Source: Dysosmobacter welbionis
Lineage (GTDB): Bacteria; Bacillota; Clostridia; Oscillospirales; Oscillospiraceae
Direction of reading: 5' to 3'
NCBI RefSeq assembly: GCF_005121165.3
Contig: NZ_CP034413.3
Location: forward strand, 1,178,001-1,242,000
DNA length: 64,000 bases
In this document: in pieces, positions 1-8,808 of the stretch
How positions within the stretch are numbered: position 1 is the first letter of the stretch
Layout of the letters: the number at the start of each line of letters is the position of its first letter
Notes under the pieces: generated by a model
Databases searched by the model: none
The model's input: the letters and a program-made list of their open reading frames with translations, nothing else
Told to the model about the DNA's origin: nothing
Position numbers and translations under genes: made by a program

Positions 1-14
1 CCCTCTTTAATTGG

Positions 15-326
15 TTACAGCTTGATCTCGATCTCCACGCCGGCAGGCAGCTCCAGGGCCATCAGGGCCTCCACCGTCTTGGGGGTGGACTTGGTGATGT
101 CGATGAGGCGCTTGTGGGTGCGGCGCTCAAACTGCTCGCGGCTGTCCTTGTACTTGTGGACGGCCCGCAGGATGGTGACGACTTCCTTCTTGGTGGGCAG
201 AGGGATGGGGCCGGACACGGAAGCGCCGGTGCGCTTGGCGGTCTCCACGATCTTCTCTGCGCTCTGGTCGATGACCTGATGGTCATAGGCCTTCAGCCGG
301 ATGCGGATCATTTCTTTCTGAGCCAT
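15..326 (-). CDS. rpsJ: 30S ribosomal protein S10
   Basis: The 103-residue product is S10 over its whole length, starting [20 protein letters not shown] and carrying the conserved GPIPLPTK segment; the family is usually 102-105 aa. S10 is part of the 30S head and, as NusE, of transcription antitermination complexes. The ATG is preceded by AGGAGGAAACAACC, an excellent ribosome binding site. In Firmicutes rpsJ normally heads the S10 operon, so rplC and other genes probably follow beyond the left edge of the window. A sigma-A promoter and a leader of about 280 nt lie upstream. Identification is secure. Confidence 0.98.
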   Translation of the reverse strand: MAQKEMIRIRLKAYDHQVIDQSAEKIVETAKRTGASVSGPIPLPTKKEVVTILRAVHKYKDSREQFERRTHKRLIDITKSTPKTVEALMALELPAGVEIEIKL

Positions 327-610
327 GGTTGTTTCCTCCTGATTTCGTAGGTAGTTTCACGAGTCTCGACGACCTACGGCGAGAGAATTTTTCTATACGC
401 TTAACCGTGCGTATCATTCCAGCTCATGAAAAATACCGGCGCATGATACGGCCGGTATCCTGTCATGGCGCAGCGATCTACGCAACGTACAGATCCTTCT
501 CAGCCGCCCGATTATCGGACATACTCCCCGGAAGTTACCTCTTTCGAGCAATCTCCCGGTTCATCGCAGTACTCGCCGGGCGCAGTTCTGCCCTCCACGC
601 GAGCTTTATT
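327..610 (-). ncRNA. Structured 5' leader of rpsJ (candidate r-protein autoregulatory RNA)
   Basis: About 280 nt lie between the predicted transcription start (near 605) and the rpsJ ATG. Three perfect pairings are visible: 346-352 with 372-378 (7 bp, just upstream of the Shine-Dalgarno), 433-440 with 451-458 (8 bp, ATACCGGC/GCCGGTAT) and 410-417 with 443-450 (8 bp, CGTATCAT/ATGATACG). The last two interlock, so they must be alternatives or form a pseudoknot. Ribosomal-protein operons often have leaders that bind an encoded protein. That role is inferred here, and I do not recognise a named family. Confidence 0.5.
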
Positions 611-639
611 ATCATAAAAGAAAATCTTGCTAATGTCAA
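611..639 (-). promoter_or_regulatory. Sigma-A promoter of rpsJ
   Basis: On the minus strand TTGACA (634-639) and TATGAT (611-616) are separated by exactly 17 bp. The -35 is perfect and the -10 has one mismatch, in an AT-rich setting, which suits a strongly expressed ribosomal operon. Confidence 0.85.
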
Positions 640-756
640 GCCTATTTTCTCTGTTTTTTATGAAAATATGAAGATTTTTTTGGAGGGCTGGATCTTTTTC
701 CAATTCTTCCGAAATTTTGGAGGAAAACCGTCGGTTTCAGCCCTTCCGGACTGCTG

Positions 757-790
757 AAAAAGAGAGGAGGGGGCGTTCCCCTCCTCCCTT
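757..790 (-). terminator. Intrinsic terminator of proS
   Basis: The stem GAGGAGGGG (764-772) / CCCCTCCTC (778-786) is followed on the minus strand by a run of five T (complement of 757-761). It starts about 10 nt past the proS stop codon. Confidence 0.85.
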
Positions 791-797
791 TTCGTTC

Positions 798-2237
798 TCA
801 ATAAGCCACACCCCAGTAGATGTCGGTGGTGCATTTCCTGCCGCACACGGGGCAGGTGCCCTCCGTGCCGCTCTGGACCAGGGGCATACAGCGGGAGCTG
901 ACACCGGCCCGCTCCTTCATGGCCAGCTCACACTCCAGACTGCCGCACCACTTGGACCGGAGGAAGCCGCCCTTCCCCTCCACAATGGCCTTGGCCTCCT
1001 CGGGAGTTTGGATGTCGAAGGTGTTGTCCTCCCGGTTCTTCAGGGCCATGGCATACAGATTGTCATGGATGTGATCCAGCAGGGCCTTCACGGCGCTCTC
1101 CAGCTCCGCCAGGGCCACGGTGATCTTCTCGCCGGTGTCCCGCCGGGCAATGACGCACTGCTCCTTCTCCATGTCTTTGGGGCCGATCTCCACCCGGACG
1201 GGCACACCCTTCATCTCATACTCTGCGAACTTCCAGCCGGGGGAGTTATCAGAGTCGTCCATCTTGCTCCGCACGCCGGCCGCGTTCAGCCGGTCCCGCA
1301 GAGAGGCCGCCGCCTCCAGCACCCCGGGCTTGTGGGCCGCCACAGGGATCACCACCGCCTGGGTGGGGGCGATCCGAGGAGGCAGCACCAAGCCGTTGTC
1401 GTCGCCGTGGGTCATAATGATGCCGCCGATCATCCGGGTGCTGACGCCCCAGCTGGTCTGGTGGGGATAGTGGGGCTGGTTGTCCTTGCCAGTGAACGTG
1501 ATGTCAAATGCCTTGGCAAAGCCGTCGCCGAAGTAGTGGCTGGTGCCCGCCTGGAGGGCCTTATGGTCGTGCATCATACACTCCACCGTGTAGGTCTCCT
1601 CTGCGCCGTTGAACTTCTCCTTGTCGGTCTTGCGGCCCTTGATGACAGGCATAGCCAGCACGTTCTCCATGAAGTCCGCGTAGATGTTCAGCATCTGCAT
1701 GGTCTCTTCCCGGGCCTCTTCGGCGGTGGCGTGCATGGTGTGGCCCTCCTGCCACAGGAATTCCCGATGGCGCAGGAAGGGGCGGGAGGTCTTTTCCCAC
1801 CGCAGCACGCTGCACCACTGGTTGTACAGCTTGGGCAGGTCCCGCCAGGAGTGGATGATGTTGGCATAATGTTCGCAGAAGAGCGTCTCCGAAGTAGGGC
1901 GGATAGCGCAGCGGTCCTCCAGCTTCTCACTGCCGCCCACAGTGACCCACGCACATTCGGGTGCAAAGCCCTCCACATGGTCCTTCTCCTTCTGGAGCAG
2001 GGACTCCGGGATCAGCACCGGCAGGTACACGTTCTCGTGCCCCGTGGCCTTGAAGCGCCGGTCCAGCTCCGCCTGGATATTCTCCCACAGGGCGTAGCCG
2101 TAGGGCCGGTAGATGAACATGCCCTTCACGGAGGTGTAGTCGATCAGCTCCGCCTTCTTGCAGACGTCCGTGTACCACTGGGCGAAGTCTACGTCCCGTG
2201 CGGTGATGGCGTCCACCTGTCTCTTATCCTGTGCCAT
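798..2237 (-). CDS. proS: Proline--tRNA ligase (archaeal/eukaryote-like ProS type)
   Basis: Class II aminoacyl-tRNA synthetase charging tRNA-Pro, about 479 aa. Class II landmarks are visible: the motif 2 region (RWEKTSRPFLRHREFLWQEG), the RPTSET substrate-binding segment and the HGDDNGLVLPPRIAP region near motif 3. The C-terminus has Cys residues (PVCGRKC) and ends in the conserved aromatic Tyr typical of the short ProS type 3 with a zinc-binding C-terminal domain, not the longer bacterial type with an editing insertion. The start at 2237 is chosen because AAAGGA lies at the right distance; the in-frame ATG at 2246 would overlap that site. I found no T-box in the leader. Confidence 0.95.
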   Translation of the reverse strand: MAQDKRQVDAITARDVDFAQWYTDVCKKAELIDYTSVKGMFIYRPYGYALWENIQAELDRRFKATGHENVYLPVLIPESLLQKEKDHVEGFAPECAWVTVGGSEKLEDRCAIRPTSETLFCEHYANIIHSWRDLPKLYNQWCSVLRWEKTSRPFLRHREFLWQEGHTMHATAEEAREETMQMLNIYADFMENVLAMPVIKGRKTDKEKFNGAEETYTVECMMHDHKALQAGTSHYFGDGFAKAFDITFTGKDNQPHYPHQTSWGVSTRMIGGIIMTHGDDNGLVLPPRIAPTQAVVIPVAAHKPGVLEAAASLRDRLNAAGVRSKMDDSDNSPGWKFAEYEMKGVPVRVEIGPKDMEKEQCVIARRDTGEKITVALAELESAVKALLDHIHDNLYAMALKNREDNTFDIQTPEEAKAIVEGKGGFLRSKWCGSLECELAMKERAGVSSRCMPLVQSGTEGTCPVCGRKCTTDIYWGVAY

Positions 2238-2326
2238 AGTCTTCATCCTTTTCTCTATGATCGCGCCGTCCTTCGGCGCAGTTTACACTGAACATTTATT
2301 GTATCCACTCTGGGAGAAAAAGTCAA
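2238..2326 (-). promoter_or_regulatory. Sigma-A promoter and short leader of proS
   Basis: TTGACT (2321-2326) and TACAAT (2298-2303) on the minus strand are 17 bp apart. The leader of about 55 nt contains a 6-bp hairpin (GCGCCG 2263-2268 / CGGCGC 2274-2279) just upstream of the ribosome binding site. The expected T-box core (AGGGTGGNACCGCG) is not present. Confidence 0.8.
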
Positions 2327-2505
2327 CTGTTATGGCTCCCTGGTTCCGCATTTGCAGAACTGATATTGCGCCGAAGCTTGCTCTCTTTGATATTTGAGAG
2401 GAAAGCAGGGCGCTTTCCTGCAGGAGATTCGTCCATATAGGCAGGCTATGTGCTCCGGCGGCTCCCATCTGCTGACGGAAGTACCCTTCTTCGAAACCAA
2501 GAACA

Positions 2506-2530
2506 GGCGGCGGGCCGATGGCCCGCCGCC
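2506..2530 (-). terminator. Terminator hairpin downstream of rny
   Basis: A perfect 11-bp GC-only stem (2506-2516 / 2520-2530) with a 3-nt loop lies 12 nt past the rny stop. The T-tract after it is weak (TGTTCTTGG). The remaining sequence up to the proS promoter shows no further structure. Confidence 0.65.
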
Positions 2531-2542
2531 TTGCTGCAATTC

Positions 2543-4090
2543 TTATTTCGCGTACTCGATGACCTTGGTCTCCCGCAGGACGTGGACCTTGATCTGACCG
2601 GGGTACTCCATTTCCTCCTCGATCTTCTTGGCCAGGTCCCGGGCCAGGATGACCATCTGGTCCTCGCTGACCTGCTCGGGCCTCACCATGACCCGCACCT
2701 CGCGGCCGGCCTGGATGGCGTAGGCCTTATCCACGCCGGGATAGGAGCCGGTGATGGTTTCCAGCTGCTCCAGACGCTTGATGTAGTTCTCCAGATTCTC
2801 CCGCCGGGCACCGGGGCGGGCTGCGGAGATAGCGTCTGCCGCCTGCACCAGACAGGCCACCACGGTCCGGGGCTCCACATCGTTGTGGTGGGCCTCGATG
2901 GCGTGGATGATGTCCTCCCGCTCCTTGTACTTCCGGGCGAACTCCACACCCAGGGACACGTGGGTGCCCTCCAGCTCGTGGTCCACGGCCTTGCCCAGAT
3001 CGTGGAGCAGGCCGGCCCGCTTGGCAGCCTGGACATCCGCACCCAGCTCGGAGGCCATCATGCCGGCGATGTGGCTGACCTCGATGGAGTGCTGCAGGAC
3101 GTTCTGGCCGTAGCTGGTCCGGTAGTGGAGGCGGCCCAGCATCTTCACCAGCTCCGGGTGCAGGTTCCGCACGCCGCACTCGAACACGGCGCGCTCACCC
3201 TCTGCCTTGATGGTGTTCTCCACTTCCCGGCGTGCCTTCTCCACCATCTCCTCAATGTGGGTGGGATGGATGCGGCCGTCGGCGATCAGCTTCTCCAGGG
3301 CCAGGCGGGCGATCTCCCGCCGCACCGGCTCGAAGCAGGAGACGGTGATGGCCTCGGGCGTGTCGTCGATGATGAGATCCACACCCGTCAGGGTCTCGAT
3401 GGTGCGGATGTTGCGGCCCTCGCGGCCGATGATGCGGCCCTTCATCTCGTCATTGGGCAGGGGAACCACACTGACGGTCATTTCGGCCACCTGGTCGGCA
3501 GCGCACCGCTGGATGGCCTGGGCCACCACTTCCCGGGCGCGCGCCTCGCACTCTTCCTTCATCCGGGACTCGACCTCTTTGATCTTGAGGGCGGTCTCGT
3601 GGGTCACCTCGGCCTCCACCTGAGCGATCAGATAGGCCTTGGCCTCCTCGGCGGTGAAGCCGGAAATCCGCTCCAGCATCTCCGTCTGGCTGCGCTTGAT
3701 GACTTTGATCTCCTCGTTTTCCTTGTCGATGGCCGCATGCTTCTGGGCCAGGGACTCCTCTCTCTTCTCCAGAGCCTCGGTCTTGCGGTCGAGGTTCTCT
3801 TCCTTCTGCTGCAGGCGGTTTTCCTGCCGCTGCAGGTCGGCTCTGCGCGACTTCTCTTCCTTCTCGTACTCGCTGCGGTTCTTCAAAATCTCTTCTTTGG
3901 CTTCCAGCAGTGCCTCTTTTTTCTTGGTCTCGGCGCTCTTGATGGCCTCGTTGATGATGCGCTTTCCCTCTTCTTCCGCGCTTGAGATTTCCTTTTCAGA
4001 AACGGTTTTCCGGTAGCGAATACCGAGGAAGAAGCAGATCACGCCGCCAACTGCCAGCCCGATCAGGGCGGCAACGACGTTTCCAATCAC
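2543..4090 (-). CDS. rny: Ribonuclease Y
   Basis: Membrane-anchored endoribonuclease that initiates mRNA decay in Firmicutes; 515 aa against a usual length near 520. Domain order: one N-terminal membrane helix, a long charged coiled coil (about residues 30-190, rich in EE/KK), a KH domain around [15 protein letters not shown], and an HD domain with [12 protein letters not shown]. The GTG at 4088-4090 is chosen as the start because AGGAGGAG lies 8 nt upstream and the membrane helix begins at once ([11 protein letters not shown]). A longer reading frame to 4201 adds a Cys/Pro-rich stretch unlike the family. It has its own promoter upstream and a hairpin downstream. Confidence 0.96.
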   Translation of the reverse strand: MIGNVVAALIGLAVGGVICFFLGIRYRKTVSEKEISSAEEEGKRIINEAIKSAETKKKEALLEAKEEILKNRSEYEKEEKSRRADLQRQENRLQQKEENLDRKTEALEKREESLAQKHAAIDKENEEIKVIKRSQTEMLERISGFTAEEAKAYLIAQVEAEVTHETALKIKEVESRMKEECEARAREVVAQAIQRCAADQVAEMTVSVVPLPNDEMKGRIIGREGRNIRTIETLTGVDLIIDDTPEAITVSCFEPVRREIARLALEKLIADGRIHPTHIEEMVEKARREVENTIKAEGERAVFECGVRNLHPELVKMLGRLHYRTSYGQNVLQHSIEVSHIAGMMASELGADVQAAKRAGLLHDLGKAVDHELEGTHVSLGVEFARKYKEREDIIHAIEAHHNDVEPRTVVACLVQAADAISAARPGARRENLENYIKRLEQLETITGSYPGVDKAYAIQAGREVRVMVRPEQVSEDQMVILARDLAKKIEEEMEYPGQIKVHVLRETKVIEYAK

Positions 4091-4213
4091 GGTATCTTCT
4101 CCTCCTGTGTCCGGTATCCTGTACGCTTTGGGTTTTATATGCAGGCCGCATGGGCCGCATGGGCAGAAAACAATCGGAAGGCCCCTGTTGCCTGCCGACA
4201 ATTATCCGTTTTT

Positions 4214-4242
4214 AGTTTAATCGTTCTGCCCTCTTCTGTCAA
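4214..4242 (-). promoter_or_regulatory. Sigma-A promoter of rny
   Basis: TTGACA (4237-4242) and TAAACT (4214-4219) on the minus strand are 17 bp apart. This gives a leader of about 115 nt. The rest of 4091-4364 holds only the palindrome at 4327-4360. Confidence 0.7.
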
Positions 4243-4326
4243 GGCAAATCTGTATATTTACCCAAATTCCGCCGAACGCTTTTGGAGTTTTTTACGAGGT
4301 CTGTCAGGTGTACCCCTGTCTCCGGC

Positions 4327-4360
4327 CCGCCGGCTTCCCGCCGCGGCGGGAAGCCGGCGG
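4327..4360. repeat. 34-bp perfect palindrome between rny and the amidase gene
   Basis: The sequence is fully self-complementary about position 4343.5, with arms of 17 nt made almost only of G and C. It begins 4 nt past the amidase stop codon. No T-tract follows on the minus strand, so it is more likely a 3'-end stabilising or factor-dependent stop element than a canonical intrinsic terminator. Confidence 0.7.
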
Positions 4361-4364
4361 ATTC

Positions 4365-5105
4365 TCACGTATTGATGTATGCCGCGGCGGCATACCCCAC
4401 CTGATCCCCGTAGTGCACCACATACCAGCCGTTCCATTCGCCGTAGATCGTAACAGCGGCGCCGTTGGGAAGGTTGGCGATCACCTTGCCGGAGGAGGAT
4501 GGATAGTCCCGCAGGTTCAGCGTGCCGTTGCTCACAGACACGGTGCCCTGCATCGGGTCCATGGGGTAGATAAAGGGCAGGCCGAAATACTCCGTCAGGC
4601 CCCGGGCAATCTGCTGGGCGATGGCATCCCAGTGGCCCTCCAGCCAGGTGGCGTCGCTGTAATTGTCGTGGTAGCCGATCTCCAGCAGTACAGAGGGAAA
4701 CCGGGGCTGGCGGACCTCTCCCAGTGAAGTGGTGGGGCGGGTAGTGACCTTGTTGGGCAATGGATAGATCTTCCGCAGCTCCTGGGCGATGAGCTCTGCG
4801 GCCCGCTGACCGCCCACGCTGCCGGGGTAATAGAAGGCAATAATGCCCCGTTCCTCGCCATAGCGCCCCTCTGGGGCGGCGTTGGAGTGGAGCGCCAGAT
4901 ACAGGTCATACTCCCCCTGATTGGCCTCCCGGATGGAGCTGCCGGCAGTCATCTCCGGCCGGTTGCGCTGGTACTGGATGCCGTTGGAGAGCAGATAGGG
5001 CACCAGGGCGTCTGCCAGCAGGTTCATGTTGTACTCCTCGGACCCGCTGCCGGTAACGTACATGTTCCAGTCCTGAGTGGACGGGCTCAGATAGATCTTG
5101 GGCAT
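4365..5105 (-). CDS. N-acetylmuramoyl-L-alanine amidase with C-terminal SH3 domain (lysin-like)
   Basis: The 246-aa protein has an Amidase_3-type domain (about residues 1-180) followed by a bacterial SH3 domain (about 187-246, with TLNLRDYPSSSGKVIANLP). Peptidoglycan amide cleavage is inferred from the family. Visible catalytic features are LALHSNAAP (a zinc His) and VLLEIGYHDN (the catalytic Glu). The usual first zinc-ligand block with GHGG is replaced by YLSPSTQDWN, so that His is not apparent. There is no signal peptide, as in phage-type endolysins and some sporulation lysins. The start at 5105 is set by AAGGAGGG 8 nt upstream; the longer frame to 5162 has no such site. Confidence 0.8.
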   Translation of the reverse strand: MPKIYLSPSTQDWNMYVTGSGSEEYNMNLLADALVPYLLSNGIQYQRNRPEMTAGSSIREANQGEYDLYLALHSNAAPEGRYGEERGIIAFYYPGSVGGQRAAELIAQELRKIYPLPNKVTTRPTTSLGEVRQPRFPSVLLEIGYHDNYSDATWLEGHWDAIAQQIARGLTEYFGLPFIYPMDPMQGTVSVSNGTLNLRDYPSSSGKVIANLPNGAAVTIYGEWNGWYVVHYGDQVGYAAAAYINT

Positions 5106-5197
5106 GGAATTGTCCCTCCTTTTTTCCCAGTCTATGGCGTTTCCCTCAAAAATGTGATACACTGGCCTGGAAATATCAGAGGGAAAGGAATCATGCC

Positions 5198-6427
5198 ATG
5201 AAAGCGGAACGGAATTACCCCAGATACACCGTCACGGCCAAAGCGGAGGCCGCCATCCTCCGGGGCCACCCCTGGGTCTATGACGCAGAAATTACAGCCA
5301 CAGAGGGACAGGCGGAAAACGGCGGCCTGGTGGACGTGATCAGCAAAAAGGGCCGGTATCTGGGTACGGGCTTTTTGTCGGAACAGTCCAAGATCCGGGT
5401 GCGGCTGGTGTCCCGCAACGCCAATGACCAGTTCGACGCCGCCTTCTGGCGCCGGAAGCTTCAGTGGGCCTGGGAATACCGGAAGCGCGTGATGTCTCCG
5501 GAGGACCTGGACGCCTGCCGGATCATCTTCGGGGAGGCAGATGCCTTTCCCGGACTGACGGTGGACAAGTTCCACGACCTGCTGTCCGTCCAGGTGCTGT
5601 CCGTGGGCATGGAGCGGATCCAGGACATCCTGCTGCCGGCGCTGGCGGAGCTCCTCCGGGCGGACGGGTTCCCGATCCGCGGGATCCTTCTCCGGAACGA
5701 CGTGGCCCTGCGGGAGAAGGAGGGGCTGCCCCAGGGCAAGGGGTGGTATCCCCTGCCGGGGGAAGCGGCGCCGGATTCTGCAGTGACGGAGATCACGGAG
5801 AACGGCGTGAAATATCTGGTAGACGTGGAGAACGGCCAGAAGACCGGGTTCTTCCTGGACCAGAAGTACAACCGCCGGGCGGTGGGGCGCATCGCCCGGG
5901 GCAGGACGGTGCTGGACTGCTTCACCCACACCGGATCCTTCGCTCTGAACGCCGCGATGGGCGGGGCGAAGCACGTCACCGCCGTGGATGTGTCGGAGTC
6001 CGCCGTGGAGATGGCCCGGGCCAACGCGGCGCGCAACGGCCTCACCGGCGCAGTGGACTGCGTGGCCGCCAACGTGTTCGACCTGCTGCCCGCGCTGGAG
6101 AAGGAGCCGAAGCGGTACGACTTCATCATCCTGGACCCGCCGGCCTTCACCAAGTCCCGCAGGACCGTTGCCAACGCCATCTCCGGGTATAAGGAGATCA
6201 ACTACCGGGCCATGAAGCTGCTGCCCCGGGGCGGTCTTCTCGCCACCTGCTCCTGCTCCCACTTCGCCACGGAGGAGAAGTTCGCAGCCATGCTCCACAG
6301 CGCCGCCCGGGACGCCGGAGTGCAGCTGCGGCAGATCGAGGCCCGGCAGCAGGCCTGCGACCACCCCATCCTCTGGGGCGTCGAGGAGACGAATTATCTG
6401 AAGTTCTACCTGTTCCAGGTGGTATGA
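5198..6427 (+). CDS. rlmI: Class I rRNA large-subunit methyltransferase, RlmI-like (23S rRNA m5C)
   Basis: The 409-aa product matches the RlmI/YccW family. An N-terminal PUA domain (about residues 8-90) precedes an intermediate domain and a SAM-binding Rossmann fold: motif I VLDCFTHTGSFAL, acidic residue in TAVDVSESAV, motif IV ILDPPAF and the catalytic Cys region ATCSCSHF. E. coli RlmI makes m5C1962 in 23S rRNA; the exact site here is inferred. AAAGGA stands 8 nt before the ATG. It is divergent from the amidase gene and ends in a strong terminator. The 92-bp divergent gap shows no convincing sigma-A promoter. Confidence 0.9.
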   Translation: MKAERNYPRYTVTAKAEAAILRGHPWVYDAEITATEGQAENGGLVDVISKKGRYLGTGFLSEQSKIRVRLVSRNANDQFDAAFWRRKLQWAWEYRKRVMSPEDLDACRIIFGEADAFPGLTVDKFHDLLSVQVLSVGMERIQDILLPALAELLRADGFPIRGILLRNDVALREKEGLPQGKGWYPLPGEAAPDSAVTEITENGVKYLVDVENGQKTGFFLDQKYNRRAVGRIARGRTVLDCFTHTGSFALNAAMGGAKHVTAVDVSESAVEMARANAARNGLTGAVDCVAANVFDLLPALEKEPKRYDFIILDPPAFTKSRRTVANAISGYKEINYRAMKLLPRGGLLATCSCSHFATEEKFAAMLHSAARDAGVQLRQIEARQQACDHPILWGVEETNYLKFYLFQVV

Positions 6428-6458
6428 CGCCGCCGTTTCCCAACGTGCCGCCCTGCGC

Positions 6459-6493
6459 AAACGGGCCGCCCCACAAGGGGCGGCCCGTTTTTT
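6459..6493 (+). terminator. Intrinsic terminator of the rRNA methyltransferase gene
   Basis: The stem AAACGGGCCGCCCC / GGGGCGGCCCGTTT is followed by TTTTTT on the plus strand. It may also stop minus-strand transcripts arriving from the SLH operon, although the T-tract is shorter on that side. Confidence 0.92.
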
Positions 6494-6548
6494 ATGGGAC
6501 ATATACCGTTTTCAGAGGAGGATCTGTCCCGGATTTCAGCCGGTTCTC

Positions 6549-8795
6549 TCAGCCCACTTCCAGGAAGCGGACCACGCCCTGGTACACATACAGCGTGGCG
6601 CTGTCTGCATAGGCTCTGGCCTCAGTGAGGGTGACCCAGCTCTTGGTCTGCGTGTTGTAGCAGGGGACGCTGGCAGGGACCGTGTAGGTCCGGCCGTTCA
6701 CCGTGACGGCGCCCTTGCCGCTCCAAGCGGTGTTGGGCACGTTCCGCAGCTCGTCAGGATAGACCAGGCTGCCGATCCGCTGGGTGTTTCCAGAGGTGAC
6801 GATGGTGATGCCCACGATGTCGCCGTTGCGCACCACATAGCCGGTCTCAAAGGTGGGCGTGCTCTTGCCCGCACCGTATTCCACAGACAGCTGGGCATTG
6901 CCCTCCCGGTTGCCCTCTTCGTCATAGTTCGCGGTATAGTTGGCGCGGCCGAAGATGTAGCCGCCGCCGATGGCGGAATTCAGCACGATGACCTTCACCC
7001 TGCCTGCCCAGTCGGTGCCGGCGTAGGTGATCTGGGAAGCGGGCACGCTGCCGTCCGCGATCTGGGACAGGCTGATGGCGGTGAGGCCGCTGCCGTCGTT
7101 CTGGAAGACAACCACATTGTCCGCCAGATTCCGGCTGCCCAGCTTGCGCTCCGCCACATTCAGCTCGCCGGAGACGCCGCCCGTCAGGCGTGTCAGGGAC
7201 AGGCCGCCCTTCCGGCTGGAGGAGACCCGCACCAGCTGGCCGTTCAGCCGCTCCACATCGCTGGCGGAGAGACTGACCGAGCCCTTCACCTGGATGCCGC
7301 AGAGCAGGTCCACCGTGGCGCTTCCGCTGGAGACCTCGGCGATGCCGATGGCATTGCCGGTGGCCGTGTTGCCGCTGGCCGCCACCGCGCCGGCCACCTG
7401 ATTGTCCTCGGTCAGGAGCAGAGTGATCTGGTCGCCGGGCTTGAACTGGGAGACCGTCTGCATAGCGGTGGGCAGCACGTTGAACTCATAGCCCAGGACC
7501 GTGATCTTCGTGGGCTCCTTGGGATTGGGATAACATTCCTCATAGTAGCCGGTAATCCGGGTGTCGCACACGCGGATGGAGTTGGTGGTGCTGGAATAGG
7601 TTGCCACGTCGTACTTGCGCATATCCCCGGCCGTGGCGGGCAGGCCGTTCTTGTAGATGGCGTATCCGCTGGTGCCGCCGGCCAGAGAGCTGAAGCCCGA
7701 GGTGGACCCCTTCTCATAGATGATGACCGCCTCGTTGGACGTGGTCCCGCCGCCGCCGACGAACACATAGTCCACACCGCCGCCTGCATCCAGATACAGC
7801 GTCAGGGAGGTGCCCGCGTTCAGCCAGGAGTAGACCTCGCTCCACACGGACTCCTTGCCGTTGTAGTAGACGCCGGTGTCGTTGTCCATAACGTACTTGG
7901 TACCGGTGGTATCCGTCAGCTCCGTGGCCTTGGCCGTGGAGAGGACCACGACCTTGCTGCTGCCCACGGAATCCGGCACAAAGGTCAGGGCTTCATTACC
8001 GTTCTTGCTGAGCAGCAGTGTCCCCTTGGTGCCGTTGAGCATGCCGTTGGAGACCTTGCCGTCCGCCAGGGAGTAAACTGCGCCGGAGGCCATCTGCAGC
8101 GCCGTTCCGGCGCCCCGCGGTCCGTCAGCCGTGGAGGAGACCAGCATCTGCCCCGTCCGGGTCTCGCCCAGTGTGGCGAGATAGCTGCCGCCCTCTTTCT
8201 GGTCCGCCCGAAGCAGATTCAAAAAGAGCTTGGCCGCCTGTCCGCGGGTCAGGCCCTCGTTTCCAGTTCCGCTGACGCCGTCGGTCAGGCCGATGAGCGC
8301 GGCTTCCGCCATATAGCTGTCCGGCCAGACGCCGCCGACGTCTTCGTCCTTGTAGCCCAGCATCCGCAGCAGGATGGTCACCGCCTGGCCCACGGTCACC
8401 GTGCGGTCGGGGTGGAATTTCCCGTCTGCGTAGCCGGAGATGATGTTTTTGCCCTTGGCGGCCATGTTGATATACGGCGCCGCCCAATAAGAGGGCTTCA
8501 CATCCGAAAATACCGTGACGGTCCGGTAGCGTCCCAGCTCATTGCTGCCGTTCATGGCGTAGACCGCCATCTTGCAGAACTGCGCCCGGGTGAGGACAGT
8601 GCCGGGGCGGAAGGTCCCATCCCCATAGCCGTCCAGCACACCGAGCAGACGCAGGGATTCCACCGCCACTGCCGTGCTCTTGTCCCCGACATCGGAAAAT
8701 GTGACTGCTGCGGTATTGGCCGCCCCCGCCGGCACCGCCAGCAGGGAAACCGCCATGCACACGGCCAGCAGAAATGTCATGATTCGTCTCTTCAT
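6549..8795 (-). CDS. S-layer homology (SLH) domain surface protein
   Basis: A 748-aa exported protein. A Sec signal peptide (MKRRIMTFLLAVCMAVSLLA, cleavage near AGA-A) is followed by three SLH repeats at about residues 30-80, 92-140 and 150-200 (for example GYGDGTFRPGTVLTRAQFCK and GYADGKFHPDRTVTVGQAV). SLH triplets bind pyruvylated secondary cell-wall polymer. The remaining roughly 540 residues are Gly/Ser/Thr-rich, beta-type, and not recognised. It starts only 13 nt after the permease stop codon, so it is probably the last gene of the MacAB-like operon. The partnership with the transporter is inferred from position only. Confidence 0.88.
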   Translation of the reverse strand: MKRRIMTFLLAVCMAVSLLAVPAGAANTAAVTFSDVGDKSTAVAVESLRLLGVLDGYGDGTFRPGTVLTRAQFCKMAVYAMNGSNELGRYRTVTVFSDVKPSYWAAPYINMAAKGKNIISGYADGKFHPDRTVTVGQAVTILLRMLGYKDEDVGGVWPDSYMAEAALIGLTDGVSGTGNEGLTRGQAAKLFLNLLRADQKEGGSYLATLGETRTGQMLVSSTADGPRGAGTALQMASGAVYSLADGKVSNGMLNGTKGTLLLSKNGNEALTFVPDSVGSSKVVVLSTAKATELTDTTGTKYVMDNDTGVYYNGKESVWSEVYSWLNAGTSLTLYLDAGGGVDYVFVGGGGTTSNEAVIIYEKGSTSGFSSLAGGTSGYAIYKNGLPATAGDMRKYDVATYSSTTNSIRVCDTRITGYYEECYPNPKEPTKITVLGYEFNVLPTAMQTVSQFKPGDQITLLLTEDNQVAGAVAASGNTATGNAIGIAEVSSGSATVDLLCGIQVKGSVSLSASDVERLNGQLVRVSSSRKGGLSLTRLTGGVSGELNVAERKLGSRNLADNVVVFQNDGSGLTAISLSQIADGSVPASQITYAGTDWAGRVKVIVLNSAIGGGYIFGRANYTANYDEEGNREGNAQLSVEYGAGKSTPTFETGYVVRNGDIVGITIVTSGNTQRIGSLVYPDELRNVPNTAWSGKGAVTVNGRTYTVPASVPCYNTQTKSWVTLTEARAYADSATLYVYQGVVRFLEVG

Positions 8796-8808
8796 CAGTC
8801 TCTCCCTC

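Noticed and set aside
2238-2540. T-box riboswitch in front of proS
   Set aside because: The leader after the mapped promoter is only about 55 nt and the conserved T-box core is not found on the minus strand.
5106-5197. Sigma-A promoters in the divergent amidase/methyltransferase gap
   Set aside because: Several -10-like words (GATACA, TATGGC) occur but none has a -35 at acceptable spacing.
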